A stretch of 64,000 nt of DNA from Halichondria panicea (GCF_963675165.1 NC_087393.1:3601502-3665501), one strand, 5' to 3'; positions 12,676-23,790 are shown, counted from the stretch's first letter. Translations and numbers: made by a program. The notes: generated by a model from the letters alone, not told the origin.

Positions 12676-12913
12676 CTTCTTCGTCCAAGGCCACGATGTC
12701 ACTCTGTTGGCCTCTATGGGTAAACTCAAGGTTGGTCGTCTTGGACGCGAGCTCTCGGACAGCTGTCTCCAGTACTGGGGTGGGATGGGCTACACTAACG
12801 AGGTGGACGTCAGTCGATTGTGGCGAGACTCACGGCTCACGTCTATCGGGGGTGGGGCAGATGAGGTCATGCTCTCTATCATCTGTAAACTACAAGGAAC
12901 ATTACCCAAGTAG
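5048..12913 (+). CDS. Mitochondrial acyl-CoA dehydrogenase (LCAD/IVD-type active site), 7 exons
   Basis: Exons: 5048-5106, 5231-5420, 8849-9005, 9873-10034, 10844-11161, 11379-11540, 12675-12913; they join in phase to 428 residues. The start MASLLRARAGRVGLLSSWK is a basic, Ser-rich mitochondrial presequence. The family shows in CLGVSEVGGGSDVANIKTT and INGSKMWITSG (FAD and substrate site), then RKAFSRPLLDNQ, and a C-terminal QYWGGMGYTNE and WRDSRLTSIGGGADEV. It oxidises an acyl-CoA thioester to the 2-enoyl-CoA, passing electrons to ETF. The MCAD/SCAD catalytic Glu position reads Gly (IGGGADE), as in long-chain and isovaleryl-CoA dehydrogenases, whose base is a Glu in an earlier helix; the matching Glu here is in QFQEERMW near residue 287. 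Chain-length specificity cannot be assigned. Introns 2 to 4 and 6 are large and MITE-filled; introns 3 and 6 end in CA repeats. Confidence 0.92.
5531..6020. mobile_element. TIR element in intron 2 of the acyl-CoA dehydrogenase gene
   Basis: The left end GATAGAGTAGAGAGGGATTG plus GAAACAGAAGT is inverted at the right end (ACTTCTGTTTCC then AATCCCTCTCTACTCTATC). The same family recurs at 28831-29347 and, decayed, at 38890-39200. About 490 bp without coding capacity. Confidence 0.75.
6574..7007. mobile_element. MITE with GTATTTACTTGATTAAACGCCC ends
   Basis: Begins with GTATTTACTTGATTAAACG and ends with the inverted form TTTAATCAAGTAAATACGGTA. Inside, many GGGCGTTTA and TAAACGCCC subterminal motifs repeat. 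A sister copy is at 40612-41009 and a degenerate one near 52694-53010. Confidence 0.8.
7040..7490. repeat. Dispersed repeat, copy 1 (intron 2 of the acyl-CoA dehydrogenase)
   Basis: This ~440-bp block matches 11860-12290 in order: GATGGGCGTGGCC, CAGCTTTCAC, GTTAACATAGCAGGCTAAGG, a GTTGTGACGTCAT-like site, TTAGCGCATGC and a CCAGG/GCCC-rich end. No coding capacity. Probably a mobile-element copy, as the second lies in another intron of the same gene. Confidence 0.65.
10165..10780. mobile_element. CGTATAGCGGGTATATTTCGAGGG MITE interrupted by a ~310-bp insertion
   Basis: The terminal inverted repeats CGTATAGCGGGTATATTTCG and CTTGAGGGTATAAATTTTCG-type arms match those of 58253-58583. Compared with that compact copy (in opposite orientation), this one carries extra sequence from about 10277 to about 10590, between GACAATAA and CCTCACCG. 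Lies in intron 4 of the acyl-CoA dehydrogenase gene. Confidence 0.7.
11694..12511. mobile_element. Degenerate GTATAGCGGGTA element carrying repeat copy 2
   Basis: Left end ACCGTATAGCGGGTACTTTT and right end ATTTTGCCCCAAGAAAATTACC are related to the TIR family seen at 32994-33204. Its interior (11860-12290) is the second copy of the 7040-7490 dispersed repeat, so one element seems to have inserted in the other. In intron 6 of the acyl-CoA dehydrogenase gene. Confidence 0.55.
12640..12674. repeat. (AC)n microsatellite forming the 3' splice site of exon 7
   Basis: A run of AC dinucleotides ends in ACACAG and abuts exon 7 of the acyl-CoA dehydrogenase at 12675. The same arrangement is seen at exon 4 (9856-9872). 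Confidence 0.85.
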
Positions 12914-13052
12914 AACATCTAGCAGTATACACGTACTCTTTGTCAGTAATTCCATGTTTTTTTTAACAATAATTATTTTGAATATAAAAACAATTTTGTT
13001 TTTAGTCTAACAGAATTATCATAATAGTTTCTAAATATTAGAAGGTCAATTC

Positions 13053-15838
13053 TCACATGCAAGCCATGCACTTGCTAGCTGATGTGCACTTGCTAACTGG
13101 TATTGCAGAACTTCCAGTGATCGTGAAATTCTTATCCAGCTCATCCACTTGGAACGTGTAGGTACCAGGGAATATGTACCGTATCCCATCTTGATCAACC
13201 AGTGATAACATGTACGCGTCGATCTTGTAACTCGCTACACGAGTCATTCCCGCCTTTATCGTAGCTCGGTCAAATGCAACTAGTTCAATGTTTGGAAAAG
13301 TCTTGTTGGATATTTTTGGAGGCTTGAGATATACCAAAGTCACTTCATCGCCCATCACGTTCCCTGTGTTTTGAATCGATACAGACACGTTGACTGAGTC
13401 ACACTCCTTAATAGTAGCTGGTGTCACCACAAGGTTGGAATATTTGAACTCTGTGAAAGACAGTCCGTAGCCGAATGGAATTAAAGGTTTTCCGTTGTAG
13501 TACCGATATGTTCGACCAATCGATCCAGGCATGTTATAATCAACTGCAAGGGGTAAGTCCTTCTCTGATGAATAAACAGTGACCGGCATTCGACCTCCCG
13601 GGTTGTAAGCACCAAACAAAACATCTGCCACAGCAGTACCTCCCAGGGCTCCAGGGTAGAAGGCCTCAATAGCACCAATTACAGCAGTGTTATCGAATAT
13701 CTTTGTGTAAGTTACTGGTCCGCCATTGATGAGCACAAGGATAACGCCAAAGGGGATATGTAGTGTGGATAGTTGATCTAATAGCTGCTCCTGGCATCCT
13801 GGGAGAGCTAGATTATCGATTGGGGCCCCATTACAGTTTGTTTTTACACGATCGCGACCTTCTCCTTCTATTGATCCATCTAGACCCATCACTGCTATGA
13901 CTACATCAGATCCCATGGCCAGTTTAAGAGCATCGTTAAACTTAGATGTGTCTTCACACTTGGTGGAGGAGCAGCCGGGAGCATAGTTAACAGCAACGGT
14001 CTTATTCTGAGCACTTACAGCATTTTTAATCCCCTCCAATACACTGACAATTTTTGATGCTGTCCCTTGGTAATTGGAGAGGAGTGTTTCGGTAGCATTT
14101 GCATTGGGTCCAATCACAGCAATTTTTCCGAGAGTATCCATGCTAAGTGGCAGACCACCCGCAAGATTCTTTAGCATGACAATGGATTGTCTGGCTGCTT
14201 CCAGATTTAGCTCTTGGTTCATTGGTGTGTCCAGATGGGTCTTATCAATAGACTGATACGAAACCATTGATGGTGGGTCGAAATCGCCAATACGCATTCG
14301 CAGATAAAAACTCCTAGTTACAGCTTCTTTGATAGATTCCAGGGCAACCAATTTCTGATCGAGTGCCGACCCAAGAAACTTTGGGTAGATACTATCATGC
14401 CCCAAGTCTAAGTCAGTAGAAGCATTAATACACACTGCAGCACCGTGTGTATTGTCTTTGGTGTAGTGATGACCTGAAGTGACAAATGCTACACCGCCAT
14501 TGTCTGATACAATCGATATATTAGGAGCTCCAAATTCATTTCTGAGGACAGTCTTGAGAAGGAAAGGGTTTGCAGCATCCGGAGCCCCATCTGGTTGGTA
14601 TTTACACCTTAGGCCACTGTATGCAGGCATCATCTGTGAAACTTTTGCTCCTATTACTTGAGACTTGAATGCTGGCAAATAAGTATCGTAAAGATCGTGA
14701 AGAGATACGTTAGCACTGAATTTTAATCGAAGTTCCTCTGGTCCACTGTGAACTGAAAAATGCTTAGCGCAAGCTCCGACTTTGAGGTACTTCGGGTCTT
14801 CTCCTTCTTGTAGCCCTCGGGTATACGCATTTCCAATTACTGAGATCAAGTAAGGATCTTCCCCAAAGGTCTCCATACCTCTTCCCCAACGCGGATCTCG
14901 AAACAAGTTTACATTTGGAGAGAAACAGTTCAAACCAGCTGCCTCTGTGCTCGAGCCATTAAATGTCATTAGCATCTCGTTGTGCAGGGCCCTCCCCTCA
15001 TCAGCTGTCGCCTTCCCCACCTTGTTAATCAACTCAGAGTTGAAAGTAGCTCCTAGGTTAATAGGTGCAGGAAATACAGTCCACTTTAAATCACTCGTAA
15101 AATGCCCCCCGCTTTCTGCCCACCCGTGAAGACAGTTGGAACGCCAGTTGTAATCTTTGATACCGAAACGAGATATAGCCGGTGCAATGGAGGAGGTTTG
15201 CTGAATCAGCTCCTGTGTGGTTAGTCTTGATACAAGGTCCACAGCTCTTGCCATTGGGGACAGTGATGTACTATAATTATGGTGAGTGGGGAAGATTTAA
15301 AAAACTAAATGGCATAAAATTAAGAAAAGCAAATCAGTATACTGCAGTAGATGTAGTCAGCTACAGCGCGCGTGCCTATATTAGTAGACTAATACTGTTT
15401 CCAAATTCGAGCACCACCTTACCTTACATTGCGCAGTATTGGTATTTCAACAGTACTAGCATCACACAATTAAGCTATAGATCTAAATTGTTTGGAGTGA
15501 ATTGGTCAATGCAACAGTACCAGGATCACACGATTCAAAAAGCTGGATCCACTAGACTAGCAAACATTAAGTCAGTGAAACAGACAAGATCCCAGATCTA
15601 AGCTATTAATACAGTTAGACTCTACCTGCAGAAAGGCAGATCAGCTTGGGGCTTGTTCTGACAGTCCACAGAGGGTGGTGGGGTGAGTTGAGGTGTTTTG
15701 CATGCTTGAGACATGCCCTTTCCATGTCTGTTCAGACTTGACGTCCAGGGGGTGGGGCTCCTTGCTGTGAGATTTCACTGGAGCAATGCCCAGGCCCAGC
15801 AAGCTAGCCACTAGCACTATAAAGAGTGAGATTTCCAT
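13053..15838 (-). CDS. Secreted GH3 beta-xylosidase/beta-glucosidase-like enzyme
   Basis: Probable exons (minus): 15838-15713, 15657-15626, 15270-13053, giving 791 residues. The start MEISLFIVLVASLLGLGIAP is a clear signal peptide; an ATG at 15874 would put 12 polar residues before it and is less likely. A short intron is needed to bring the signal peptide into frame with DLPFCS/TSLSP; its donor is uncertain (GTCTCA at 15712 gives a 55-nt intron), the acceptor TGTCAG is at 15658. The large exon holds FRDPRWGRGMETFGEDPYL, the KH of CAKHFSVHSG and the GH3 nucleophile Asp in SIVSDNGG (about D309), then the second alpha/beta domain (GLDGSIEGEGRDR) and a C-terminal fibronectin-III-like domain. Plant and fungal beta-xylosidases have this length and order. 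It should release xylose or glucose from glycans outside the cell or in lysosomes. Acid/base residue not assigned. Confidence 0.9.
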
Positions 15839-16003
15839 TTTGATATTATTATTATTTCCTACTGAATTATGCAATGATCGTCATGAGTGATGGAAAGAGA
15901 ATAAGAATCTAGGAGTTTTTAAAGAAATGGCCCGCGAGACTAGATCCACAGAAGGTGGGAGGGGCTCATAGTCATATAAAGGTGGAACTTGGGAGTGTAA
16001 AAG
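15839..16003. promoter_or_regulatory. Divergent promoter region between the GH3 and Pkr1-like genes
   Basis: Only 165 bp separate the two start codons, which point away from each other. A TATA-like CATATAAAGG is seen about 30 bp before the plus-strand start. Shared control is inferred from position only. Confidence 0.5.
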
Positions 16004-16522
16004 ATGGACACTGACCCACAGAAGACAAAGTCTGCTACAGCACAAGAGAATGAGCAGTCCAATGTTAGAATTCAGCATCCAGAATCAAGGGGGGTCTTTG
16101 CTGACATCGTCCTAAATACGATGGAGCCAGGGACCAATCAAACTGTATTGATTTTCCTCAATTTAGTGTTTCTTTTACTACTGGCTACGTTGGCTGGTGT
16201 GTCCGTCTTCACTGGTATCAACATCCACGTCATTGTACTGGGCATCATCACTATTGGTCTTTGTGTAGGATTTAATCTGTAAGTACGAGGTGCCTGCTTT
16301 GAGAGCACAGCACATGTGATTTACGCTCAAATATACGAGGCCACCCTCTGTACTACGTGTAGGCCTATATAAGGCCACCATGACGTTACCAAGCTTAACA
16401 CGTGTACAGAAGTTTGTGTTGGTATACTAGCTTATGTTCATGTACTGCAATATTAATTGCCCAGGTTCATCTCGCAGCTGCCCAGTGAAGTGGAGCAAGA
16501 TGATACGAGAAAAAAGGACTGA
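16004..16522 (+). CDS. Pkr1-like small ER membrane protein (V-ATPase assembly factor family), 2 exons
   Basis: Exons 16004-16278 and 16465-16522 join (CT|G) to 110 residues. The N-terminal ~35 residues are polar and disordered. Then FADIVLNTMEPGTNQTV leads into two hydrophobic helices separated by TGINIHVI, and a charged C-terminal tail (SEVEQDDTRKKD). The order 'F..x..EPGT...helix...(G/N)NIH...helix...acidic tail' matches the Pkr1 family; yeast Pkr1 works in the ER in assembly of the V-ATPase membrane sector. The similarity is short, so the assignment rests on motif order and length. Confidence 0.62.
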
Positions 16523-17289
16523 CATTTATTATTTTCACAATTCAGCCCAATTCTGACACTATAGTTTGTACATGCATATATACTCACTGACAATCTCAAT
16601 GATTTCTTGATTATACTATATATAGAGAGTGTGATATGGGATGAATAGTATATAATTATAATAATCCAAAATAGCATGAGTAACAAGGTACGAGGCGACT
16701 CAGGCGCGAGTGCTATTTACCCTAACCCTACTATTACCTTATAATATTGCGTAACCATACTGCTAACCGCATATATAAACAAAGTTTGCATGCTAAGAAT
16801 AATTTGTAGATACACCTGTACACAATGATATGCAGTTACCTATATACCAAGAGTAGATAGAGCAGGAGCACATAAAGGGAAGGGGGGAAGAGTGGAAGAG
16901 TGGAATAATTATGTGAAAGTGTTGCTGTGTTGTGGTTTTGTCAGCTTGTTACTACACCACTTAGACAAATTATTCTGAGACTACATGTACAGGGAGTTCA
17001 ACCATCTATGGTTCAACACTCTTACTCTTATCTACTCTTGCCTATAATACAAATGTGCATGTAGTGTACACCATACTGCATTACACCAATAATCATTTTG
17101 ATGCAATTATGCCATGGCACTGTGTAGAATATTATATAAATGGCTGGCTGTTTCATGCAGTGAAAAGAATTGGAAATTATATAGCCATGCATGTAAGCCA
17201 CTTATTTTTATGTTACTTATCATCTTTCAAAAGCTATAGATCTACCGGTATAAGTTAAGGCTAATTCTAACAATTAGACAATTATTCAA
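16523..17289. other. Intergenic, no feature seen
   Basis: AT-rich sequence between the Pkr1-like gene and the 3' end of A1. No exon, RNA gene or clear repeat was recognised. Confidence 0.5.
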
Positions 17290-18237
17290 TTATTGCTCGG
17301 TTGTCATGCGTTCACCGGTTTCTTCAATTGGACCGGGTACGGTTTCTTTTGGAACCATCGGTGGTGCTGGTGGTGGTGCTGCAACAGCTGGTTGTTGTGG
17401 TTGCTGAATTGCAGGCTGATTGCCAACGTTGACTAGCAAGGCGGCAAGGGCCGGATCAATACCATCTGCAAACTTTATGGTTGCAGTACTCCCAGATGAC
17501 GTTGCCAATTGTAACGTAGCTTTTGTTCTGCCGGCAAATTCCTTCTCCATTTCAAGCCGTTCGTTGTCAGCATGCTGTTGAAAGGCAGCAGAACGTTTCT
17601 TTAGTTGCAAATCAAGATCCTGACTTTCTTTTTCATATTTGAGTGATTGTTCTCTTTCTTGCTTTTCAAACCCAATTTTCAGTTCAGCCATTGCATTCCT
17701 CTCCTGTAACTCAGCCTTCTTGATTTTTTCCTCCGCTTGAACTCGCACCCTTTCTTCTCTGATTTGCAATGTATTCATTTCTTCTTCCAATTTACGTTTA
17801 ATTTCATTGCCTTTCTTTTCGTCTAGCTGTTTTGCTTTTTCGTATTCTGCCTTGTTCATTTCCATTTGAACTTGAAGTTGTGCCAACTGATTCGACTTTT
17901 TTGCTTCAATGTCTTGCTGAGCCTTTTCCCTCTCAAGTTTGGCCTCACGCTCTTTCAGCTCCAGTTCCGCTTCTCGTTTCTGCTTATCTAATTCTGCTTT
18001 GAGCTTTTCCTTTTCGTGTTCGTTAACACCTCTCATTTTGTTAATTTCCAGCTCATCTTTGGCAAGCTTATTCGTCACACAGCTGTATTGGTTTATAATC
18101 ACAGCATGGCACATAATTATATTTGCATCACATTGCTAAAAAGCGTACCTTTGACACCAACCGGAAAAGTCTGGTGTATCAGAAACCTGCACAGCTTCCC
18201 TGCCACATTCCTTACACTTTGACTCTCCTTCTCCCAT
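17290..18237 (-). CDS. Gene A1: zinc-knuckle + coiled-coil protein with C-terminal module, 2 exons
   Basis: Exons (minus) 18237-18149 and 18082-17290, with a 66-nt intron, give 293 residues. No known family recognised. The N-terminus holds CKEC (C8, C11) and WCQSC (C28, C31), a likely zinc ribbon; the intron splits the Ser codon (AG|C) just before the last Cys. Residues ~35-200 are a long Lys/Glu/Arg coiled coil. Then comes the C-terminal module TKATLQLATSSGSTATIKF...DPALAALLVN, and a Gln/Pro-rich tail (QQPQQPAVAAPPPAPP). It is a clear paralogue of A2 (both have KREAELELKERE and DPALAAL/NPALAAL). It is divergent from B1, with 210 bp between starts. Predicted cytosolic scaffold or assembly protein; function unknown. 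Confidence 0.85.
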
Positions 18238-18447
18238 ATTGTTACACCGCAGAAAGAAACAATCCGAACTGAAGAAGCAAAAAGTGAAGCAAATGGTTCT
18301 TGCAATTACCAGTTTGCAAAAAAATTCTGTTTTATAGAAAACCTGATAATTATATGCATGCATGCACGTGTGGGTGCATGGAAGCTGAGTTGTATAAAAG
18401 ACATTGCACATGATGTTGCAGCAATTTTGATTTTTTAAGACTGAATC
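18238..18447. promoter_or_regulatory. Bidirectional promoter of A1 and B1 with a TATA box on each strand
   Basis: TATAAAAG at 18393-18400 lies 48 bp before the B1 start codon, and TATAAAA on the minus strand (18336-18330) lies about 93 bp before the A1 start codon. Two core promoters back to back within 210 bp are therefore plausible. TATA use is inferred from sequence alone. Confidence 0.5.
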
Positions 18448-19367
18448 ATGGCAAAAAGGCTGTACAATAAGTTCATAGGAGGCGGATCGGGAGGTGCTAC
18501 AGAAGTCTGCCTATTTTGTTTAAGAGAGATTAAAACTACTGAAGACAAAGAAAGAGGCAATCTCCATGAGAGGTAACTGTCTTCCTTGTTAATATGACAG
18601 AACAATAATTATTACCTTTCCATAGGTGTGCTGTGCTGGATAGTAAGCGTGCCCAAGTACTGAACTACACTTCTGAAGAGCAGGATGAAATTCGAAATCT
18701 CCGTCCCTCTGAGTGGACAAGGATCATGAAAGAGATCAGCATAAAAGAGATGGAGCAGATACAATACGAGCATTCCAAAGAAGAAAAGAAAATACGGGGA
18801 GACCTTGAATTCCGTGAAAGCATAATTGAGAAGAAAAAAGAAGAGTTAAAACACCTTCATGAAGATAGACTCGAGGAAATTGAAGCTGGAGCAGAGAAAA
18901 GAATAGAAGACCTGAAGGACAGCACTCGAAAAAAACAGCAGGATCATGCAGTTGAAATGAAAAAGTATGAAGAAGCTCACAAGCTTAAAATACGAAGAAA
19001 GAAAAAGGAGCTGTTGGACCTAAATAAGAAATCAGGTGAAATCAAAGACAAATACAAGGAAGCGTTTGAAAAACAAGAAGACTTCATTCAAAAAAGAGAA
19101 CAAGAGCTAGACTCTGACTTCAGCAAGAAATGGGATGAACAACAAGTAAAGCTTGAGAAAAATGCTCTGGATCTCGAAGCCGAGCTCGAGCAGAAGCAGC
19201 TACAGTTTGAAAAGGAGATGGAAGAAAAACGTATTGCTTTCGACAAGCAGCTTGACAGCCAAATGACAGCCGAGATAAAAATGACTAAAGAAGACGGCAC
19301 TACATTGGAAATGCGTGAAAAGGGACCAGGGATAGTGACAGACTTTATCAATACTATGATGAATTAG
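18448..19367 (+). CDS. Gene B1: CxxC/HxxC zinc-knuckle coiled-coil protein with C-terminal module, 2 exons
   Basis: Exons 18448-18572 and 18626-19367 (53-nt intron) give 288 residues. Unknown family. Exon 1 has C21-LF-C24 and the junction forms H40-ER-C43, a possible CxxC...HxxC zinc knuckle; the intron splits the Arg codon (AG|G) just before the last Cys, the same place and phase as in A1, A2 and B2. Then NYTSEEQDEIRNLRPSEW and a long charged coiled coil (about residues 65-245) ending in KEMEEKRIAFDKQLDSQ. The C-terminal module MTAEIKMTKEDGTTLEMREK followed by GPGIVTDFIN ends the protein. It matches B2 throughout (DGTTLEMREKGPGIVT versus DGTVLEMREKAPGIVT). Function unknown. Confidence 0.87.
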
Positions 19368-20589
19368 AATACTATAATTATACTAGAAAAAACTTGATAA
19401 ACACCTCACAACCGTAAATGTTGTTCCTCATTTGTGAATGTATATCCTCTCGAACTTCAGTTACCCCACCCCCATCTAAATGGCATAATAAAAAATATAT
19501 ATAACTCTCTTGCCTACACAGCCAAAAAGAAGCTAGACACTTGTTGGCAAGAGCAGGATATTTTTATGGGTGGGGCTCACTATAAACACCAGGAAAGCTG
19601 GGAAAGGGTGGGGGGCTCACTGCTTGGACATTGGAGTACAGTGCAGTTTTGGCTGCAATAGCGAGGTGGCTGTATTTCAGAAAATACCTGCGGTCCTGCC
19701 TTGAAACAAAACATTACGCTCTCTACACCCAACACGACATATATACCCGGGTGTAATAAAAATGTGCCAGAACTGACAGTACGAAATAGTGAGGTGGTTG
19801 CAATTCAGGGCGAGTTTTGTACGGTATGATCTTCTAGTAATAATAATGTGCCAGAGTCTATATACTGTAGTTGGCATATACATGCAAAGCCTAGTTATTC
19901 CTAAGTGTCAGTAATTATTTGACACTGTGCAATTCAAGTGGGTAGTGCATGTACAGTGTTGATCGTACAGTGCATGTTTATATACAATGTAGTGCATGTC
20001 AGTAGTATAATGAGAGGTTAATTAGCCAGTTTCAGTATCATCTAACAGCAAAGTCTATAACTATTTGTGAGCTTAGTTTGGCCATGCACTGGTGCACTGT
20101 GCAATGCGTATATAGATAACTCAAGGTTGGGGTTAATAGCTATAGGGGAGTTATAAGGATAGGGGTTGGTAGATTATGCTCGAGATATTACTTTATTATG
20201 CTATCCTTTTATGCTCAAGTTATATTAACAGCCTAATAAATTGCCTACAAATCGCCTATTATTCCTCTAAAGAACACAATAGGCCCCCTTATCTTTGCAC
20301 AAGTAACAAATATTGGTCACATGACTCTATCATTAACAGGAGATAATTAACACGACTTGCATTCCCAAAACTTGCCTATTATCTCTCATAATTGTTTTGA
20401 AGGTGCCTATTATGTCAGCATAATTCTCACCAAAAATGTGACTATTAACTACCATGCAGCATAATCTACCAACCCCTATACACATATAGGGCCCATGCAT
20501 GCTATACGATAAGTTATACTGCAGATGTACACCAAAATAGTGTTCGCTGCATGCATGGGTTGTGGTTGCATGGGTATAAATTATACACT

Positions 20590-21510
20590 CTTATTTGTGT
20601 ACTAGGCAACAACATGTACTAGTATAAATTGAATTCGTGATTTCCCTGGGATTATCCCTTTATATAGGGTAGTATCTGATGGAATGAGCCCACAACTTTC
20701 AGTAATGCACATGGGAGTGAATAACATGCACCGCAGATAACAAATCTGACCAATTCACATGCATGCATGGCTTTACTACCAAAGCTTATCAACCGCTGAG
20801 GCCATTGGCCCTTATAATGTTCAGTGTGTATAATTATGTATAGTGAATAACATACACTGCTGATAAACAAACTTGACCAATTTACATGCATGCATGGCTT
20901 TACTTATCACCACTGCAGGCACAGCAGCTGTCCATATTATACCGTGCATGCCATGCAGTATTAGCTACGCAATAAACACAACAGCTGAAATCCCTCCAGC
21001 CAAGGGCCGCAAGCAAAATCTTGGATGGGCATAACCAATATGTAGTACAACCAGCAAAACGGCTCATATAATTATACCAGACTTGGCAATATGGCTTTGC
21101 AATGCTTCTCCGTATACATGCACGGCAGTCATAATCTCCAAATACCCGGATATATAGGGCTACCTCCCTTCTCCTAAAAAACATTGCATACCTCAGCCAA
21201 AGGTTACATGCATGACATAATTATTATCAGTTATTGTTACGCCATACGGTACTAGATCTATACGGAAACTGAAACTGGAATCATACAATAACACTAGTGG
21301 ATAGTGAGTGCATGCATGTATGGTGTGTAAGCGGGTGAATGTCACACGCTAAAAAACAGCTGACAGGGAATTCGTTACTTTGAGCAATGTCTGTATTATT
21401 ATAGTTACAGGCTCTCATGACTGCATGCAAATGGATGACTGAAGATAATATCTCACGCATGCGTGCAGTACTGTAGCAACTGAAATTGATACGTTATATA
21501 ATATAGTTTA
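20590..21510. repeat. Segmental duplication, copy 1
   Basis: Long ordered similarity to 22090-23790: ACATGTACTAGTATAAATTG, TTTCCCTGGGATTATCCC, CCCTTATAATGTTCAGTGTG, GGCACAGCAGCTGTCCATA, AATATGTAGTACAACCAGC, CTCCGTATACA and GGTGAATGTCAC all recur in the same order and orientation. Confidence 0.75.
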
Positions 21511-22089
21511 CTATGATCCATAGCATAACCCTTTACTGGTCAAATTGTTGTAAATTTTACAACAACAATCTGGGAGGGAGCGTGTTATCAACTTGTGAAT
21601 GTTGCATGATATTGAATTCTGTGGCAGATTGGATAGTATCATGAATGCGATTATCCTTTGAAGTTCTGCTGAGCTGTTCAATTAGGACACATGACTGGTT
21701 GTTGGCCAAATGCCATATTATTGTAGAAAACCGTTACCCTAACCCTATATATAGGCTATAATACAAAGGGCCTGGGAATCAAAACATCTGTCTCCTTAAA
21801 CCTCTGATCGACATACATGCACCGCAGTTAGAAACAAACTATAGCCTCAAACCAGGCCGCTTTAAGTTGTACTCTCTTGCATGATCAACCATGATTGTTG
21901 CTAAAAAGAATAGATACCAAAACTCCAAAGTCTGGCTGCTGTATATAAACAGAGCTAGCCTCGATTCCAGGCCGCTGAGGCCTTGTGAAGGAGGCTAAAA
22001 CAGAGCCTGCAGAGCTTTGCAGCTTTTTTCTCTTTTCTCCTCTTATGCAGCTATATATATATATAGCGTTTTAGTGCAGAGTAAGTATA

Positions 22090-23790
22090 TATAGGCAACA
22101 ACATGTACTAGTATGAATTGAATTCTGATTTCCCTGGGATTGTCCCTTTATAGTATCTCTGAGCCCACAACTTTCAGTAACTCAGGTAGGTTAAGGCAGC
22201 TTTTCAGCAAAACAGCATTAAATTGAAGATAAAGTGTACTGTATACAACTCAGATTTATTGTATAATAATATTATCTTGACAATAGTACCTTTTTTCACC
22301 CAAAATGTATTGTGGACATAAATACAATGCAGCCTCCAATACTACAAAGCAATATTACTACCAAAAGAAAGCTATTGGTGATATCTAATAGAAAAATGGT
22401 TAGTATTTGGTATGAGGTCATTCTAGCTCAGATTACAGTAACTTGAATTGATAAAAATGCTGAAAAATGGAGAAAATTAATAATTCATATGCATACTGTA
22501 CAAAATACATGAAAGCATCCCTAAATACTAGCATAGTTCCTACTGTACTATAGTAAGAGCTTTCTTTTGATACTAAGACATAGGCGTAGGAACCAGGGGG
22601 GCAAGGGGGGCAGTTGCCCCCCTCAGCCAAATATTTTGCTTTTTCGCCCCCCTTAGCCAGCACTGCTCTCTAATAGATATTTTGGAGAATTTTAAATTGT
22701 GTCTCAGTGATATTGGTATAACATATTGTTTGCCCCCCTTAGGTAAAACATCTTCCTACCCCTATGTAAGATGGGGTCATGAAATTGTGTATTGGAGGCT
22801 GCATTCTGAAAAGAGTTGTTTAAAATAAATGGTCACAGGTAACACACACACAACATGCCAGTAACCATGGCAATGATGTTATCATACTGATCCTTTCTAC
22901 GTATAAGATATAATTCAAGAGCAAAAACATGCATTGATGATGCCATTTCACAATGACAAGGCACTTCATTAATTATACTATTTATGGCACTGATCTTAAT
23001 AATTATGCCTTAACCTACCTGCATGAGAATACATGCATGGGAGTGAATAACGTGCACCCAATATAATTATGCATTCAATATGCATGTATGGCTTTACTAC
23101 CAAGGCTTATCAACCGCTGAGGTCATTCATCTGAAGTTGTCCATAAACCATGCAGCCCTACTATATATATAAGCGGCTGGTTGGGATTGGCCCTTATAAT
23201 GTTCAGTGTATAATTATAATTATAGTGAATACCATACATGCACTGCTGATAACAATTTACATGCATGCATGGCTTTACTCAAGGCTTATCAACCACTGCA
23301 GGCACAGCAGCTGTCCATACTATACCATGCATCAGGAGTGCCGATGAAACCTAATATGTAGTACAACCAGCAAAACGGCTCATACCAGACTTGGCGACAT
23401 GGCTGCATGCTTCTCCGTATACACAGCAGTCATAATCTCCAAATATCCGGAGAGGACCATCTCCCTTCTCCTATAGCTCTACCAAAAAAACGTTGCATAC
23501 CTCATGCCAAAGGTTGCATGACATAATTACTGTCAGAGTATTATTATTACGCCATGGATACTACGGTACTATAAGCAAGTACTGAAACTGGAAAATTAAT
23601 CATAAATAATATAGTGGATAGTGTGCATGCATGCATGCATGATGTGTAAGCGGGTGAATGTCACGCACTAAAAAACAGCTGACAGGGAATTTGTCACTTT
23701 GAGAAATGTCTATAGTCACAGGCTCTCATGACTGCGTTGCAAATGGATGGTTGAAGATATACCTCACACATGCCGTACTGTAGCAACTGA
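22090..23790. repeat. Segmental duplication, copy 2, expanded by insertions
   Basis: Matches 20590-21510 at both ends, but carries about 0.8 kb of extra sequence (about 22190-23030), including the CCCCCC/GGGGGG foldback element at 22580-22768. No coding capacity. Confidence 0.7.
22580..22768. mobile_element. GGCGTAGGAACC foldback element with poly-G/poly-C arms
   Basis: Starts TAGGCGTAGGAACCAGGGGG, has a GGGGGGCAGTTGCCCCCC inner palindrome and ends CCCCCCTTAG...CCTACCCCTATG, inverted relative to the start. A short non-autonomous element by structure. Confidence 0.6.
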
